This document shows, in pieces, positions 7,775-16,237 of a DNA stretch of 37,613 nt. The notes below the pieces were generated by a model. That model was not told the DNA's origin. It made no database searches and was given only the letters and a program-made list of their open reading frames with translations. Origin of the DNA: Pseudarthrobacter albicanus (GTDB lineage: Bacteria; Actinomycetota; Actinomycetes; Actinomycetales; Micrococcaceae); contig NZ_JAGPOT010000037.1 of the NCBI RefSeq assembly GCF_018224015.1, forward strand, positions 1 through 37,613. The letters run 5' to 3'. The position numbers and the translations under genes were made by a program. Positions within the stretch are counted from its first letter, which is position 1. The number at the start of each line of letters is the position of its first letter.

Positions 7775-9304
7775 ATGCGTCAACAAACCCCAGTGGTTCC
7801 GGCTGGCCCAGTGGCCGGCGAAGACCACGAAGCCTGGCTCCAGCCCATTCCCGAATCCCAGCGGACCCGAAAAGTCTCAGGCCAGTTCTGGATCTGGGCC
7901 GGCGCGAACCTCGCCCCGATCAACTGGGTGCTCGGCGCCCTCGGCATCCAGCTCGGCCTGGGATTTGCGGACACGGTCACCGTGCTCGTGCTGGGAAACC
8001 TCATCGGAATGCTGCTCTTCGGGCTCTTTGTTTTGCTTGGCCAGAAGACGGGAGCGACCGGCATGGTCCTGGCCCGGGCCGTATTCGGCCGGCGCGGGAA
8101 CTACCTGCCCGCCGGCATCCAGGCCCTCCTGGTGATCGGCTGGTGCGCCGTCAACACCTGGATCATCCTGGATCTGGTCATGGCGCTTTTCGGCACCCTT
8201 GGATGGGTTGATCCGCTCGCCCACAACTACATGTGGAAGGTCGGCATCGCCACCGTCATCATGGCCGCGCAGGTGGCCATTGCCTGGTTCGGCTACAAGG
8301 CAATCGCGGCGTTCGAAAAGTGGACGGTCCCGCCGACCATCGTCATCCTGGCCGTGATGTCGGCGGTGGCCTGGTTCGGCATGAAGATCAACTGGTCCTA
8401 CGCCGGCCCCGCCGGCCACATCCTGGAAGGCTCGGACCGCATCGCCGCGATGAGCGCGGTCATGACGGCCATCGGCATCGGCTGGGGCATCACCTGGTTC
8501 ACCTACGCCGCCGACTACTCCCGCTTCGTCAGCACCGAAGTCCCCAAGCGCAAGGTCTACCTCGCATCGGTGCTGGGCCAGTTCATCCCCGTCGTCTGGC
8601 TGGGCATCCTGGGGGCCAGCCTGGCCACCAACACCGGCGAGATCGACCCCGGCAAACTCATCGTGCTGAACTTCGGCGCCCTGGCCCTGCCCGTGCTGCT
8701 CATGGTGCTGCACGGCCCGATCGCCACCAACATCCTGAACATCTACACCTTCTCCGTGGCCACCCAGGCACTGGACATCTCCATCAGCCGGCGCAAACTG
8801 AACCTGTTCGTCGGCGTCTTCTCCCTCGCAGCCGTGGTCTTCTTCATCTTCCAGGAGGATTTCGCCTCTGTGCTGGACGCGTGGCTGATCGGCCTGGTCG
8901 CCTGGGTGGCCGCCTGGGGCGGAGTCATGCTGGTGCACTACTTCTGGATTGAGAAGCGCTGGCCCGGCGATCCGTCCAGGCTCTTCGACGCTGTCGGCAC
9001 GAAGCGCCTGCCGGGCGTGAACCCTGCAGGCATCGCCTCCCTGCTGATCGGCATCTTCGCCACCTGGCTGTTCATGTACGGGCTGGTACCGGCGATGCAG
9101 GGACCCATCGCCGTGGCCCTGGGCGGCTGGGACCTGTCCTGGCTCGCCGGCGGCCTGTCCGCCGCCGCGGCCTACGCCATCATGGGCCCGCGGTTCCATC
9201 GCCGCTACCTGCACCTGAGCCGCGAGACCGAAACCGCCCCCGGGGCATCCGCCCCCCAGCCGACCGGCATTCCGGCCGCGTCCACCACCCCCGCCGGCCT
9301 CTAG
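7775..9304 (+). CDS. NCS1-family nucleobase/allantoin/hydantoin-type permease
   Basis: A 509-residue membrane protein with about 12 hydrophobic segments. The WAGANLAPINWVLGALG start of helix 1, the GMLLFGLFVLLGQKTGATGMVLARAVFGRRGNYLPA region and GIGWGITWFTYAADYSRFVS are typical of the nucleobase:cation symporter-1 family (CodB, FCY2, allantoin and hydantoin carriers). The start ATG 7775 has CGGAGG upstream. Only 16 bases separate it from the next gene, so permease and hydrolase form an operon, probably activated by the divergent PucR-type protein. The substrate cannot be read from sequence; a purine, pyrimidine, hydantoin or cyclic imide is likely. Its location beyond the creatinase locus makes creatinine or N-methylhydantoin a conceivable substrate, but this is only context. 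Confidence 0.88.
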   Translation: MRQQTPVVPAGPVAGEDHEAWLQPIPESQRTRKVSGQFWIWAGANLAPINWVLGALGIQLGLGFADTVTVLVLGNLIGMLLFGLFVLLGQKTGATGMVLARAVFGRRGNYLPAGIQALLVIGWCAVNTWIILDLVMALFGTLGWVDPLAHNYMWKVGIATVIMAAQVAIAWFGYKAIAAFEKWTVPPTIVILAVMSAVAWFGMKINWSYAGPAGHILEGSDRIAAMSAVMTAIGIGWGITWFTYAADYSRFVSTEVPKRKVYLASVLGQFIPVVWLGILGASLATNTGEIDPGKLIVLNFGALALPVLLMVLHGPIATNILNIYTFSVATQALDISISRRKLNLFVGVFSLAAVVFFIFQEDFASVLDAWLIGLVAWVAAWGGVMLVHYFWIEKRWPGDPSRLFDAVGTKRLPGVNPAGIASLLIGIFATWLFMYGLVPAMQGPIAVALGGWDLSWLAGGLSAAAAYAIMGPRFHRRYLHLSRETETAPGASAPQPTGIPAASTTPAGL

Positions 9305-9320
9305 CTAGGAGATCACCCCG

Positions 9321-10295
9321 ATGAACTTTCCCGCATTCGCTGACACCGCCCATCCCAGTACCTGGCCCGAAGGCTACCGCGCCGCCGCCTCCTTCACCTT
9401 CGATGTGGATGCCGAGTCCTGCACCATCGCCCATGACCCGCAAAGCACCCGGCGCATGTCGCTCATGACGCACCAGTCCTACGGGCCGAAGGTGGCCGTC
9501 CCGAGGCTCCTGCAGATCCTGGAACGGCAGGACATCCAGGCGACGTTCTTTATCCCGGGATTCACCGCCGAATGCTACCCCGACGTCGTCCGCCGCATAG
9601 CCGACGGAGGCCACGAGATCGCCCACCACGGCTACCTGCACGAACACATGCAGGGCATCGACGCCGCGACAGAGGCCCGCTACCTGGACCGGGGCCTGGA
9701 CGCACTGGCCAAGGCCGCAGGAGTCCGCCCGGCAGGCTACCGCGCACCGTGGTGGGAGCTGAACTGGCACTCGGCAGCGCTCCTCGCCGACCGCGGCTTC
9801 CTCTATGACTCAAGCCTGCTCGACGGCGACGCCCCCTACCGCTTCAGCGTCGCCGACGGAGACCCCCGCGACCTCGTGGAGATCCCCGTCGACTGGGCAC
9901 TGGATGACTGGGAACAGTACGCCTTCTACCCCGGCGTCACCGGAAGCGGCGTCATCGAAAGCCCGGCCAAGGTCCTCGAAATGTGGACGCTGGAGGCCGA
10001 AGCGCACCACGCCGCCGGGAGCTGCTTCGTCCTGACCAACCACCCGTTCATCTCCGGCCGGCCGTCCAAGGCGGTGGCTCTGGAACGGCTGATCGACCGG
10101 GTCAAGTCCATGGACGGCATGTGGGTCACGACCCTCCAACAGATCGCAGAGCACACCCGCGAATCCGTCCCGGAAATCCACACCCACGCAAGCATTGCCG
10201 TACCCGCCTTCCCGGACACCGGTGCGCGGTTCACCCCGGCTACCGTACGTCAACCGCAGAATTCGGTCGCCGGCCTCACGGGAGCCGGAATCTAA
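9321..10295 (+). CDS. Polysaccharide-deacetylase-superfamily hydrolase, PuuE/cyclic imidase-like
   Basis: A 324-residue protein with a NodB-type fold. It contains FTFDVDAES (26-34), GHEIAHHGYLHEH (97-109) with an HxxxH pair His103/His107, GYRAPWW (139-145) and YDSSLLD (162-168). It has no signal peptide or wall-binding part, so it is cytosolic. The FDVDAE and HHGYLHE style resembles the branch that contains PuuE allantoinase, cyclic imide hydrolase and HpPgdA-like proteins rather than secreted chitin or peptidoglycan deacetylases. Together with an NCS1 permease and a PucR regulator it most likely opens an imide, hydantoin or allantoin-like ring; the exact substrate is unknown. ATG 9321 has AGGAG eight bases upstream. 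The last 40 residues are Pro/Thr-rich and variable. Confidence 0.8.
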   Translation: MNFPAFADTAHPSTWPEGYRAAASFTFDVDAESCTIAHDPQSTRRMSLMTHQSYGPKVAVPRLLQILERQDIQATFFIPGFTAECYPDVVRRIADGGHEIAHHGYLHEHMQGIDAATEARYLDRGLDALAKAAGVRPAGYRAPWWELNWHSAALLADRGFLYDSSLLDGDAPYRFSVADGDPRDLVEIPVDWALDDWEQYAFYPGVTGSGVIESPAKVLEMWTLEAEAHHAAGSCFVLTNHPFISGRPSKAVALERLIDRVKSMDGMWVTTLQQIAEHTRESVPEIHTHASIAVPAFPDTGARFTPATVRQPQNSVAGLTGAGI

Positions 10296-10332
10296 GGCAG
10301 ATTTCGAGCACGGTCCTGCCTGCGACAGGGCA

Positions 10333-10399
10333 AGCAACGCGGGGTCACTTACCGCCCATCCGGGACCACGGAATGGGCCGTAAGTGACCCCGCGTTGCT
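10333..10399. repeat. Long intergenic inverted repeat (27-base arms)
   Basis: Left arm 10333-10359 begins AGCAACGCGGGGTCACTTAC; right arm 10373-10399 is its complement with one mismatch. The loop is 13 bases. It lies between two convergent genes (hydrolase stop 10295, pabC-like stop 10433), where it could act as a bidirectional terminator. It looks like a dispersed REP-type element rather than a simple terminator, because there is no T-run and the stem is very long. Confidence 0.8.
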
Positions 10400-10432
10400 G
10401 TGTGGGGGAGGGTGCGGGCAGGGTGCGGGGGG

Positions 10433-11419
10433 CTACTCGATTGTGGCGTACAGTTCGTTGAGCTCGGCCGTGAGCCGCTTGCGCAGTTCCGGGGTGCCGA
10501 TTTCCTGGCCGTCGATGTGGTTGACGGGCGCCAGGAGCCGGATGCTGGAAATGAGCCACACGGCGTCGGCGTCCAGCAGGTCCTTCGGCTCCAGCGGTCC
10601 GTAGCCGAGCTCCCAGCCGGCCGCCTTGGCCGCGGTGAAAAGTGCGCCCTGCGAAGTTCCCGGGAGGATGCCGCTGTCCTGCTGCGGCGTGATGAGCCGG
10701 CGGACCGTGCGGGTGCCGCCGGCGCCGTCGTCGGAGGTTTCCAGGTGTGCCAGCAGCACGGTCGACGTCGGGCCCTCCAGGACCATGCCGTCCGCGGAGG
10801 TGAAGATGACGTCGTCCGCGCCCTGCCGGCGGGCGTACCGCAGCGCGGCCATGTTCACCGCGTAGGAAAGGGTCTTGGCGCCGAGCAGCAGCCAGGGCGC
10901 GCGCTCGCCCGCCCCGCTGTCGTAGCCGCGGTCCAGGAGGATGATGTCGATCCCGGTCTGGCGCTGGCGCCGGCCCGAGGACCCCGGCTCGGAGGCCTGC
11001 ACCCAGCAGGTGGGGGTGGAGGCGCCCTCGACCCCGCGGGTCACGATGAGCTTCACCACCAGTTCATCGTCTTCGGCGCCGGTATCATCCGCGCCGGCGT
11101 CCGCGGCCCCGGCCGGACCACGCTGGGTCCGGTATTCGCCGATCGCCGTCCCGATCGCGCGCCGCCACGCATCCTCCGCCGGGATGACCAGTTCCATCAC
11201 CCGGGCGGATCCGGCCAGGCGGTCCAGATGCGCCTGGAGCTTGCGGGGCTGGCCGCCGACGGCGAGCAGCGACTCGAAGACGCCGTCGCCCCGGGTGGCG
11301 CCCTGGTCCGTGGCCATCAGCTGCGGCTTGGAGGCGTCGGCAACTCGGCCGTCCTCAAACGCAGGATCCAGGAAAACCAGCACCGGGGCGGGGATGGGAA
11401 CGGGGGCAGGAGAGGTCAT
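10433..11419 (-). CDS. pabC: Aminotransferase class IV, probable 4-amino-4-deoxychorismate lyase
   Basis: A 328-residue fold-type IV PLP enzyme. The early ATDQGATRGDGVFES segment (37-50), the PLP lysine Lys182 in GAKTLSYAVNM and the phosphate/PLP-ring motif LEGPTSTV (214-221, Glu215) fit PabC, which releases pyruvate from aminodeoxychorismate to give p-aminobenzoate for folate. Branched-chain and D-amino acid transaminases share the fold, so the assignment relies partly on the PabB-containing gene nearby (13007-15133). An Ala/Gly/Asp-rich insert at about 100-118 looks like a variable loop. The gene is divergent from the cardiolipin synthase gene, and no good ribosome site precedes ATG 11419, so a leaderless message is possible. 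Confidence 0.78.
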   Translation of the reverse strand: MTSPAPVPIPAPVLVFLDPAFEDGRVADASKPQLMATDQGATRGDGVFESLLAVGGQPRKLQAHLDRLAGSARVMELVIPAEDAWRRAIGTAIGEYRTQRGPAGAADAGADDTGAEDDELVVKLIVTRGVEGASTPTCWVQASEPGSSGRRQRQTGIDIILLDRGYDSGAGERAPWLLLGAKTLSYAVNMAALRYARRQGADDVIFTSADGMVLEGPTSTVLLAHLETSDDGAGGTRTVRRLITPQQDSGILPGTSQGALFTAAKAAGWELGYGPLEPKDLLDADAVWLISSIRLLAPVNHIDGQEIGTPELRKRLTAELNELYATIE

Positions 11420-11512
11420 GGTTTCAGCTTAGTGCGGGACACGCCGGGATAGGATTTGGGGATTGCCCGTTCCGGAAGCGTTCCGCGGGTCTGGAGCTTG
11501 AGGGGTTCGCCT

Positions 11513-12988
11513 GTGCTGTGGCCATTTCCGCTGGCGGGAACACTGCCGTCCTGGGTGATCCTGATCCTGACCGTCGCCGACTTCGTCATCCGCGTGCTGG
11601 CCCTCGGGATCATCCCCGGCAACCGCCGTCCGACCACCGCCATGGCCTGGCTGCTGGGCATCTTCTTCGTGCCCTCCGTCGGCCTGGTGCTGTTCCTGCT
11701 CTTCGGCAACTTCCGGCTGTCCCGGCGCAGGCGGGCCCAGCAGGAGGAGGTGAACACGCGCGTCCGGGCCGGCACATCCGCGCTGGCCGCCCTCGAGAGC
11801 GGGTACGACGGCCCCGAATGGGTGGCCTCCGCGGCGGAACTGAACAAGACCCTGGGCTCGCTGCCCATGGTGGACGGCAACAGCGTCGAACTGCTCCCGG
11901 GCTACCCGGATTCCATCAAGGCGATGGCCGAGGCCGTCCGCGGCGCCAGATCCTTCGTCAACGCCGAGTTCTACATCATGAGCACGGACTACGTCACGGA
12001 CGATCTGTTCAGCGCCCTGGAGGACGCCGCCGAGCGCGGCGTCAAGGTCCGCATCCTGTTCGACCACCTCGGCACGCTGCGGATCAAGGGGTACCGCAAA
12101 CTGGTTGCCCGGCTCAAGGCCAGCAAGATCAGCTGGCGGCCCATGCTGCCGCTGAGCCCCGTGCACGGACAGTGGCGCCGCCCGGACCTGCGCAACCACC
12201 GCAAGATCATGGTGATCGACGGCGAGGTGGCCTTCACCGGGTCGCAGAACCTGATCGAGCCCTCCTACAACAACCCGCGGCACCGCAAGGTGGGCCGCGA
12301 GTGGGTGGAGCTCATGGCCTGCCTGCGCGGGCCGATCGTCACCACGCTCAACGTCGTCTTCGCCACCGACTGGCTCAGCGAGACCGACGAGTCGCTCGAG
12401 GACCAGCTGGAGCACCGCCCCGAATCCCATCCCGGCAATGTCACGGCCCAGGTGGTGCCCAGCGGCCCCGGCTTCATCACCGAGAACAACCTGCGGCTCT
12501 TCAACACGCTCATCTACTCGGCGCAGCACAAGATCTCGATCTGCAGCCCCTACTTCGTCCCGGACGATTCGCTGCTCTACGCGGTGACGACGGCGGCCCA
12601 GCGGGGCGTCGACGTCGAACTCTTCGTCTCGGAAAAGGGTGACCAGTTCCTGGTCCACCACGCCCAGCAGTCCTACTACGAGGCGCTGCTCGAAGCCGGG
12701 GTGCGGATCTACCTCTACAAGGCGCCGTTCGTGCTGCACGCCAAGCATTTCACGATCGACGGCGAGGTCGCCGTGCTGGGCTCGAGCAACATGGACATGC
12801 GCTCCTTCTCGCTGAACCTCGAGGTCTCGGTGATGCTTCTGGGCGAGGACATCGTGAAGAGGGTCCGGGCCGTGGAGGACACCTACCGCGACATCTCGCA
12901 CGAACTGACCCTCGAGAACTGGATGAAGCGGCCGATGGCTGCGAAGTACGTGGACAATGTCGCGAGGCTGACGGCCACCCTGCAGTAG
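11513..12988 (+). CDS. cls: Cardiolipin synthase (phospholipase D family)
   Basis: A 491-residue membrane enzyme that joins two phosphatidylglycerols into cardiolipin and glycerol (bacterial Cls type). Two N-terminal transmembrane helices (about 10-30 and 40-62, with a PLDNc-like region) precede two HKD motifs: His229-x-Lys231-x4-Asp236 in NHRKIMVIDGEVAFTGSQN, and His409-x-Lys411-x4-Asp416 in LHAKHFTIDGEVAVLGSSNMD. I placed the start at GTG 11513 because AGGGG lies about nine bases upstream and the protein then begins directly at the first membrane helix; a TTG at 11456 would also keep the frame but has poor spacing. It converges on the PabB-fusion gene with an 18-base gap. Confidence 0.9.
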   Translation: MLWPFPLAGTLPSWVILILTVADFVIRVLALGIIPGNRRPTTAMAWLLGIFFVPSVGLVLFLLFGNFRLSRRRRAQQEEVNTRVRAGTSALAALESGYDGPEWVASAAELNKTLGSLPMVDGNSVELLPGYPDSIKAMAEAVRGARSFVNAEFYIMSTDYVTDDLFSALEDAAERGVKVRILFDHLGTLRIKGYRKLVARLKASKISWRPMLPLSPVHGQWRRPDLRNHRKIMVIDGEVAFTGSQNLIEPSYNNPRHRKVGREWVELMACLRGPIVTTLNVVFATDWLSETDESLEDQLEHRPESHPGNVTAQVVPSGPGFITENNLRLFNTLIYSAQHKISICSPYFVPDDSLLYAVTTAAQRGVDVELFVSEKGDQFLVHHAQQSYYEALLEAGVRIYLYKAPFVLHAKHFTIDGEVAVLGSSNMDMRSFSLNLEVSVMLLGEDIVKRVRAVEDTYRDISHELTLENWMKRPMAAKYVDNVARLTATLQ

Positions 12989-13006
12989 GGCTTCGGCCGG
13001 CGGGTG

Positions 13007-15133
13007 TCAGCCGGCGGGGAATTCGGCGCCGAGCGCCGAGAGGACGCCGAACGCCTTGGTCCGGATCTCCTCGTACTCCTCCTGCGAGGAGGAATCCGCC
13101 GTGATCGCCCCGCCGACGCCGAGGCTCAGCACCGTGGCGGCGCCGTCCGGGTCAGCGCCGTCCGTGCCGGCCCCGTGCGGGTCAGCGCCGGCGCTGACCA
13201 CCAGGGTGCGGATGGCCACGGCGAGGTCGGTGGCGCCGTTGAGCGAGAAGTAGCCGATCGCGCCGGAGTACACGCCGCGCGGTCCGCCTTCGAGCCGGTC
13301 CAGGATGGCCATGGTGCTGACCTTGGGCGCCCCGGTCATGGAACCGGCGGGGAAGCAGGCGGCCACGGCCTCGGCCCGGGGCATGCCCGGCCTGAGCCGG
13401 GCGTCGATGGTGCTCACCAGCTGGTGCACGGTGGCGTAGCTTTCGACCGCGCAGAGCCGGCTGACGGTCACCGAACCGGGCACGGCGAAGTGGCTGAGGT
13501 CGTTGCGGAGCAGGTCCACGATCATGATGTTCTCGGCCCGGTCCTTGGGGGAGGATTCGAGGTCCCGCCGCAACTCCGCGTCCCGGCCCGGATCCGGGTC
13601 GCGGCGCCGGGTGCCCTTGATCGGCTCGGCGCGCATCCCGCCGTCGGCCGCGATCTTCAGGAAGCGCTCCGGCGAGGTGCTGGCCACGGCGAGGTCCCCG
13701 AAGCGCAGATAGCTGGCGAAGGGCGCCGGGTTCCTCCGCCGCAGCGCCAGGTAGGCCTGCCACGGGTCCAGCTTCCCCGGCCCGGCGGGCCCGGCCGGGG
13801 CCAGGGAGGGCGCCGGCATTGCGGCAGACAGGGTGGTGGTGAGGCAGACCTCGTAGGTGTTTCCCTCGAAGATCTCGCGCTGGGCCTCGGTGATCTTGGC
13901 CTTGTAGTCCGCCTCCCTGTCCCGCGCGCGGAAGCCCAGGGGGGTGGGGCCAGTGGCAGAATGAACGACGGCGGCGCCGCCCGCCGCCGGCGCCAGTGCC
14001 GCGTCCGTCACCGCCGAGCGCGCCGCCCCGAGCCAGTCCCCGGCGTCGGGGGTGTCGAGGGCCAGCAGCCACACCGTGCCCTCCAGATGGTCCAGGACCA
14101 CGGCGCGGCCCGCGAAGATGAGGCAGGCGTCGGGGGTCTGCGCGGTGACGTCGCTGCCGCCGGTCTCGCGTTTGAGCTCGTAGCCGAGGTAGCCCAGCCA
14201 GCCCAGGGTGAATTCGCAGGGGTAGCCGTCGGGGGTGGGGAGGGCGCGGCCGCCCCAGACGCCGTCGAGCCAGCGGAAGAACGGACCGTCCGTGGTTACG
14301 GTGGCGGTGCCGGCGCTCACCCGGGTCAGCCCGGAGCTGTGCCGGACCGCCTGGCCGAAGCGGCCGCCGTCGTCCGCCAGGATGCTGAACCGGCTGCGTC
14401 CGGCGGCCGCCGGGGACAGGCCCTCCGGCGGCAGCGAGGAGTCCAGCCACACCGCGTTGGAGGAGCGGCCGAACAGCGCCTCGAACAGCCGGGCGGGATC
14501 CGGCGCCGCCGCGATCCGTTCGGCCCGGAGCTGGAGCCCGCGGCGGGCCGCGAGCTCGGGCAGGAGCACGGGTGCCAGCGCGGGAAGGTACTGGAGGCAC
14601 TGCAGGACATCGGCCGGGGCGGAGCCGTTCGCAAGGTTGAGCACCCGGACGTCGGCGTGCGCCGGAACATCATCAGCCGCGAGCCATTCCAGCTCCTGGG
14701 CGGCCCACTGCTCCCAGAAGGGCGCGTAGGTGTCGCCGTCGCGGGCCAGCGCGCGGGCGCGCCGGTCCGGCTCCGGGGAGTCCGCCCAGATGACCGCGTC
14801 CAGCAGGGGCCGGGCGGCTTCCGCGGCGGCGCCTACGCCTTCCACCAGCACGATCTCGGCCGGCTGGGTGGTGCGGGTTTCGCCGTCGTAATGCCTGTCC
14901 CAGTCCCAGCTGACCCAGGCGGCCGTCTCGCCGCGCCGCAGCGGGGCCAGGACCGTGGAGATGTAGCGCTCGATCCCCGCTGTGAGCCCGTTCCAGCCCG
15001 GGTAGATGTCCTCGAGGTGGAAGAGCGAGACCTTGTGGTGCTCCCGGAGGCGCGCCGCGAGTTCGATGGCCAGAGTGGTCTTTCCCGCGCCTGACCGCCC
15101 GTCGATGGCGATGATGACGGGTGCTTGGCTCAT
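13007..15133 (-). CDS. pabB: P-loop kinase domain fused to aminodeoxychorismate synthase component I (PabB)
   Basis: A 708-residue two-part protein. Residues 1 to about 200 form a uridine-kinase-like P-loop NTPase with Walker A GRSGAGKT (12-19), a LEDIYPGWNGL substrate-loop segment and VLVEGVGA as Walker B region. From about 230 to the end it is a chorismate-binding enzyme: EPIKGTRRRD with Lys506, SSPKDRAENIMIVDLLRNDLS, SMTGAPKVSTM with Lys604 and GVYSGAIGYFS. Lys in PIKGT marks the PabB/TrpE group; the GTRRRD form favours PabB. It would aminate chorismate with ammonia from a separate PabA. The start ATG 15133 leads straight into the P-loop fold; upstream in-frame codons are Ala/Pro/Arg-rich and lack a ribosome site. 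The continuous frame with consistent codon use argues for a true fusion. Confidence 0.85.
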   Translation of the reverse strand: MSQAPVIIAIDGRSGAGKTTLAIELAARLREHHKVSLFHLEDIYPGWNGLTAGIERYISTVLAPLRRGETAAWVSWDWDRHYDGETRTTQPAEIVLVEGVGAAAEAARPLLDAVIWADSPEPDRRARALARDGDTYAPFWEQWAAQELEWLAADDVPAHADVRVLNLANGSAPADVLQCLQYLPALAPVLLPELAARRGLQLRAERIAAAPDPARLFEALFGRSSNAVWLDSSLPPEGLSPAAAGRSRFSILADDGGRFGQAVRHSSGLTRVSAGTATVTTDGPFFRWLDGVWGGRALPTPDGYPCEFTLGWLGYLGYELKRETGGSDVTAQTPDACLIFAGRAVVLDHLEGTVWLLALDTPDAGDWLGAARSAVTDAALAPAAGGAAVVHSATGPTPLGFRARDREADYKAKITEAQREIFEGNTYEVCLTTTLSAAMPAPSLAPAGPAGPGKLDPWQAYLALRRRNPAPFASYLRFGDLAVASTSPERFLKIAADGGMRAEPIKGTRRRDPDPGRDAELRRDLESSPKDRAENIMIVDLLRNDLSHFAVPGSVTVSRLCAVESYATVHQLVSTIDARLRPGMPRAEAVAACFPAGSMTGAPKVSTMAILDRLEGGPRGVYSGAIGYFSLNGATDLAVAIRTLVVSAGADPHGAGTDGADPDGAATVLSLGVGGAITADSSSQEEYEEIRTKAFGVLSALGAEFPAG

Positions 15134-15323
15134 GAAATAGAGCGTACCCGCTGCCCCGCGTTGCCGTGATGTTGCCGGTCCGGCCGCCGCCCGTGGTGAT
15201 TCGGCCGCTGCAGCCGGCGAGGCCATAGGCCGTGATGCCGCTGGCTAGCTTCCCGGCGCTGGTTGTGACAAGTCTTGCCATCAAAAGGCGGAAGCATGCA
15301 CCCACGACGTCGGTGCGTGCGGG

Positions 15324-16166
15324 TTATCCGGATCGGTAGGCATCCGCGGCGTAGACGCCCAGTATTCTCACCTCAGTGGTAAAGAATTCCAGCTCTTCCA
15401 GTGCCCTGCGCAGCGGTGGTTCATCCGGGTGGCCTTCGACGTCGGCCATGAACATGGTCGCCGAGAATTCGTTGCCGACCATGTAGCTTTCCAGCCGCGT
15501 CATGTTGACGCCGTTAGTGGCGAAACCGCCCAGCGCCTTGTACAGCGCGGACGGGACATTGCGGACGCGAAACAGGAAACTCGTGATCACGGGTCCGGGG
15601 AAGGTGCCACGGCCGGGTGTCGGACGCTCTTGTGCGAGGACGACGAATCGGGTGGTGTTCGTCGGATCATCTTCGACGCCGGAGGCCAGGACGTCGAGAC
15701 CGTACATGCCTGCGGCCAGCGGTGGCGCCAGTGAGACTTTGGAAGGGTCGTTCCAATCGCGGACTTCCCGTGCAGAACCGGCGGTATCGCCTGCGATGAC
15801 GGGCCTTAACCCCAACGACCGGATGAGTTTGCGGCACTGGCCCAAGGCATGCAGGTGGCTGTGCACCTCCTTCGCCTGTTCGATGGTGCTGCCTGGAATG
15901 CCGAGCAGGTCGAACCGGATGCGAAGAAAGTACTCTCCGACGATTTGAAGGTGGGAATTTGGAAGGAGCGTGTGGATGTCGGCTACGCGTCCGGCGATCG
16001 AGTTTTCGATCGGAATCATCGCCAGGTCCGCCGTACCGCTCGTCACGAGTTCGAAGACGTCCTCGAAGCTGGCGCACGGCACGGCGTCCATGTCTGGGAA
16101 CATGTCCGTGCATGCAATGTTTGAGTTGGCGCCGGGTTCCCCCTGGTACGCAATCCTATTGGCCAT
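15324..16166 (-). CDS. pheA: Prephenate dehydratase (PDT-ACT), alphaproteobacterial sequence type
   Basis: A 280-residue enzyme: periplasmic-binding-like PDT domain (about 4-180) and C-terminal ACT domain (about 193-272). The catalytic Thr172-Arg173-Phe174 triad is present in TTRFVVL, and IPIENSIAGRV (51-61) is the PDT lobe signature. It converts prephenate to phenylpyruvate. The ACT domain has LESYMVG (225-231) where the common type has ESRP; YQGEPGANSNIACTDMFP, HSHLHALGQCRK and LESYMVG are the pattern I associate with alphaproteobacterial enzymes. Feedback by phenylalanine may therefore differ. It follows phdR by 71 bases on the same strand and may share its transcript. Third positions look less uniformly G/C than in neighbours, a mild hint of acquisition. 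The start ATG 16166 has no strong ribosome site. Confidence 0.87.
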   Translation of the reverse strand: MANRIAYQGEPGANSNIACTDMFPDMDAVPCASFEDVFELVTSGTADLAMIPIENSIAGRVADIHTLLPNSHLQIVGEYFLRIRFDLLGIPGSTIEQAKEVHSHLHALGQCRKLIRSLGLRPVIAGDTAGSAREVRDWNDPSKVSLAPPLAAGMYGLDVLASGVEDDPTNTTRFVVLAQERPTPGRGTFPGPVITSFLFRVRNVPSALYKALGGFATNGVNMTRLESYMVGNEFSATMFMADVEGHPDEPPLRRALEELEFFTTEVRILGVYAADAYRSG

Positions 16167-16237
16167 GGTGCAAATGCTTTCACGGATTTCCAGCCCTGGA
16201 CGCCGCCGGACCCGCGTTCCCGGCTACTCACGCTGGA

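Noticed and set aside
9321..10295. Secreted chitin or peptidoglycan deacetylase
   Set aside because: No signal peptide or membrane anchor, and the operon context is nucleobase-type uptake.
11456..11512. TTG start extending cardiolipin synthase by 19 residues
   Set aside because: Poor ribosome-site spacing and a non-family N-terminus; GTG 11513 has AGGGG at good distance.
13004..15094. Very long open frame on the plus strand opposite the kinase-PabB gene
   Set aside because: It is the mirror of a G/C-biased gene: the translated product is a Gly/Arg/Ala/Val-rich string with no motif, while the minus strand has full enzyme signatures.
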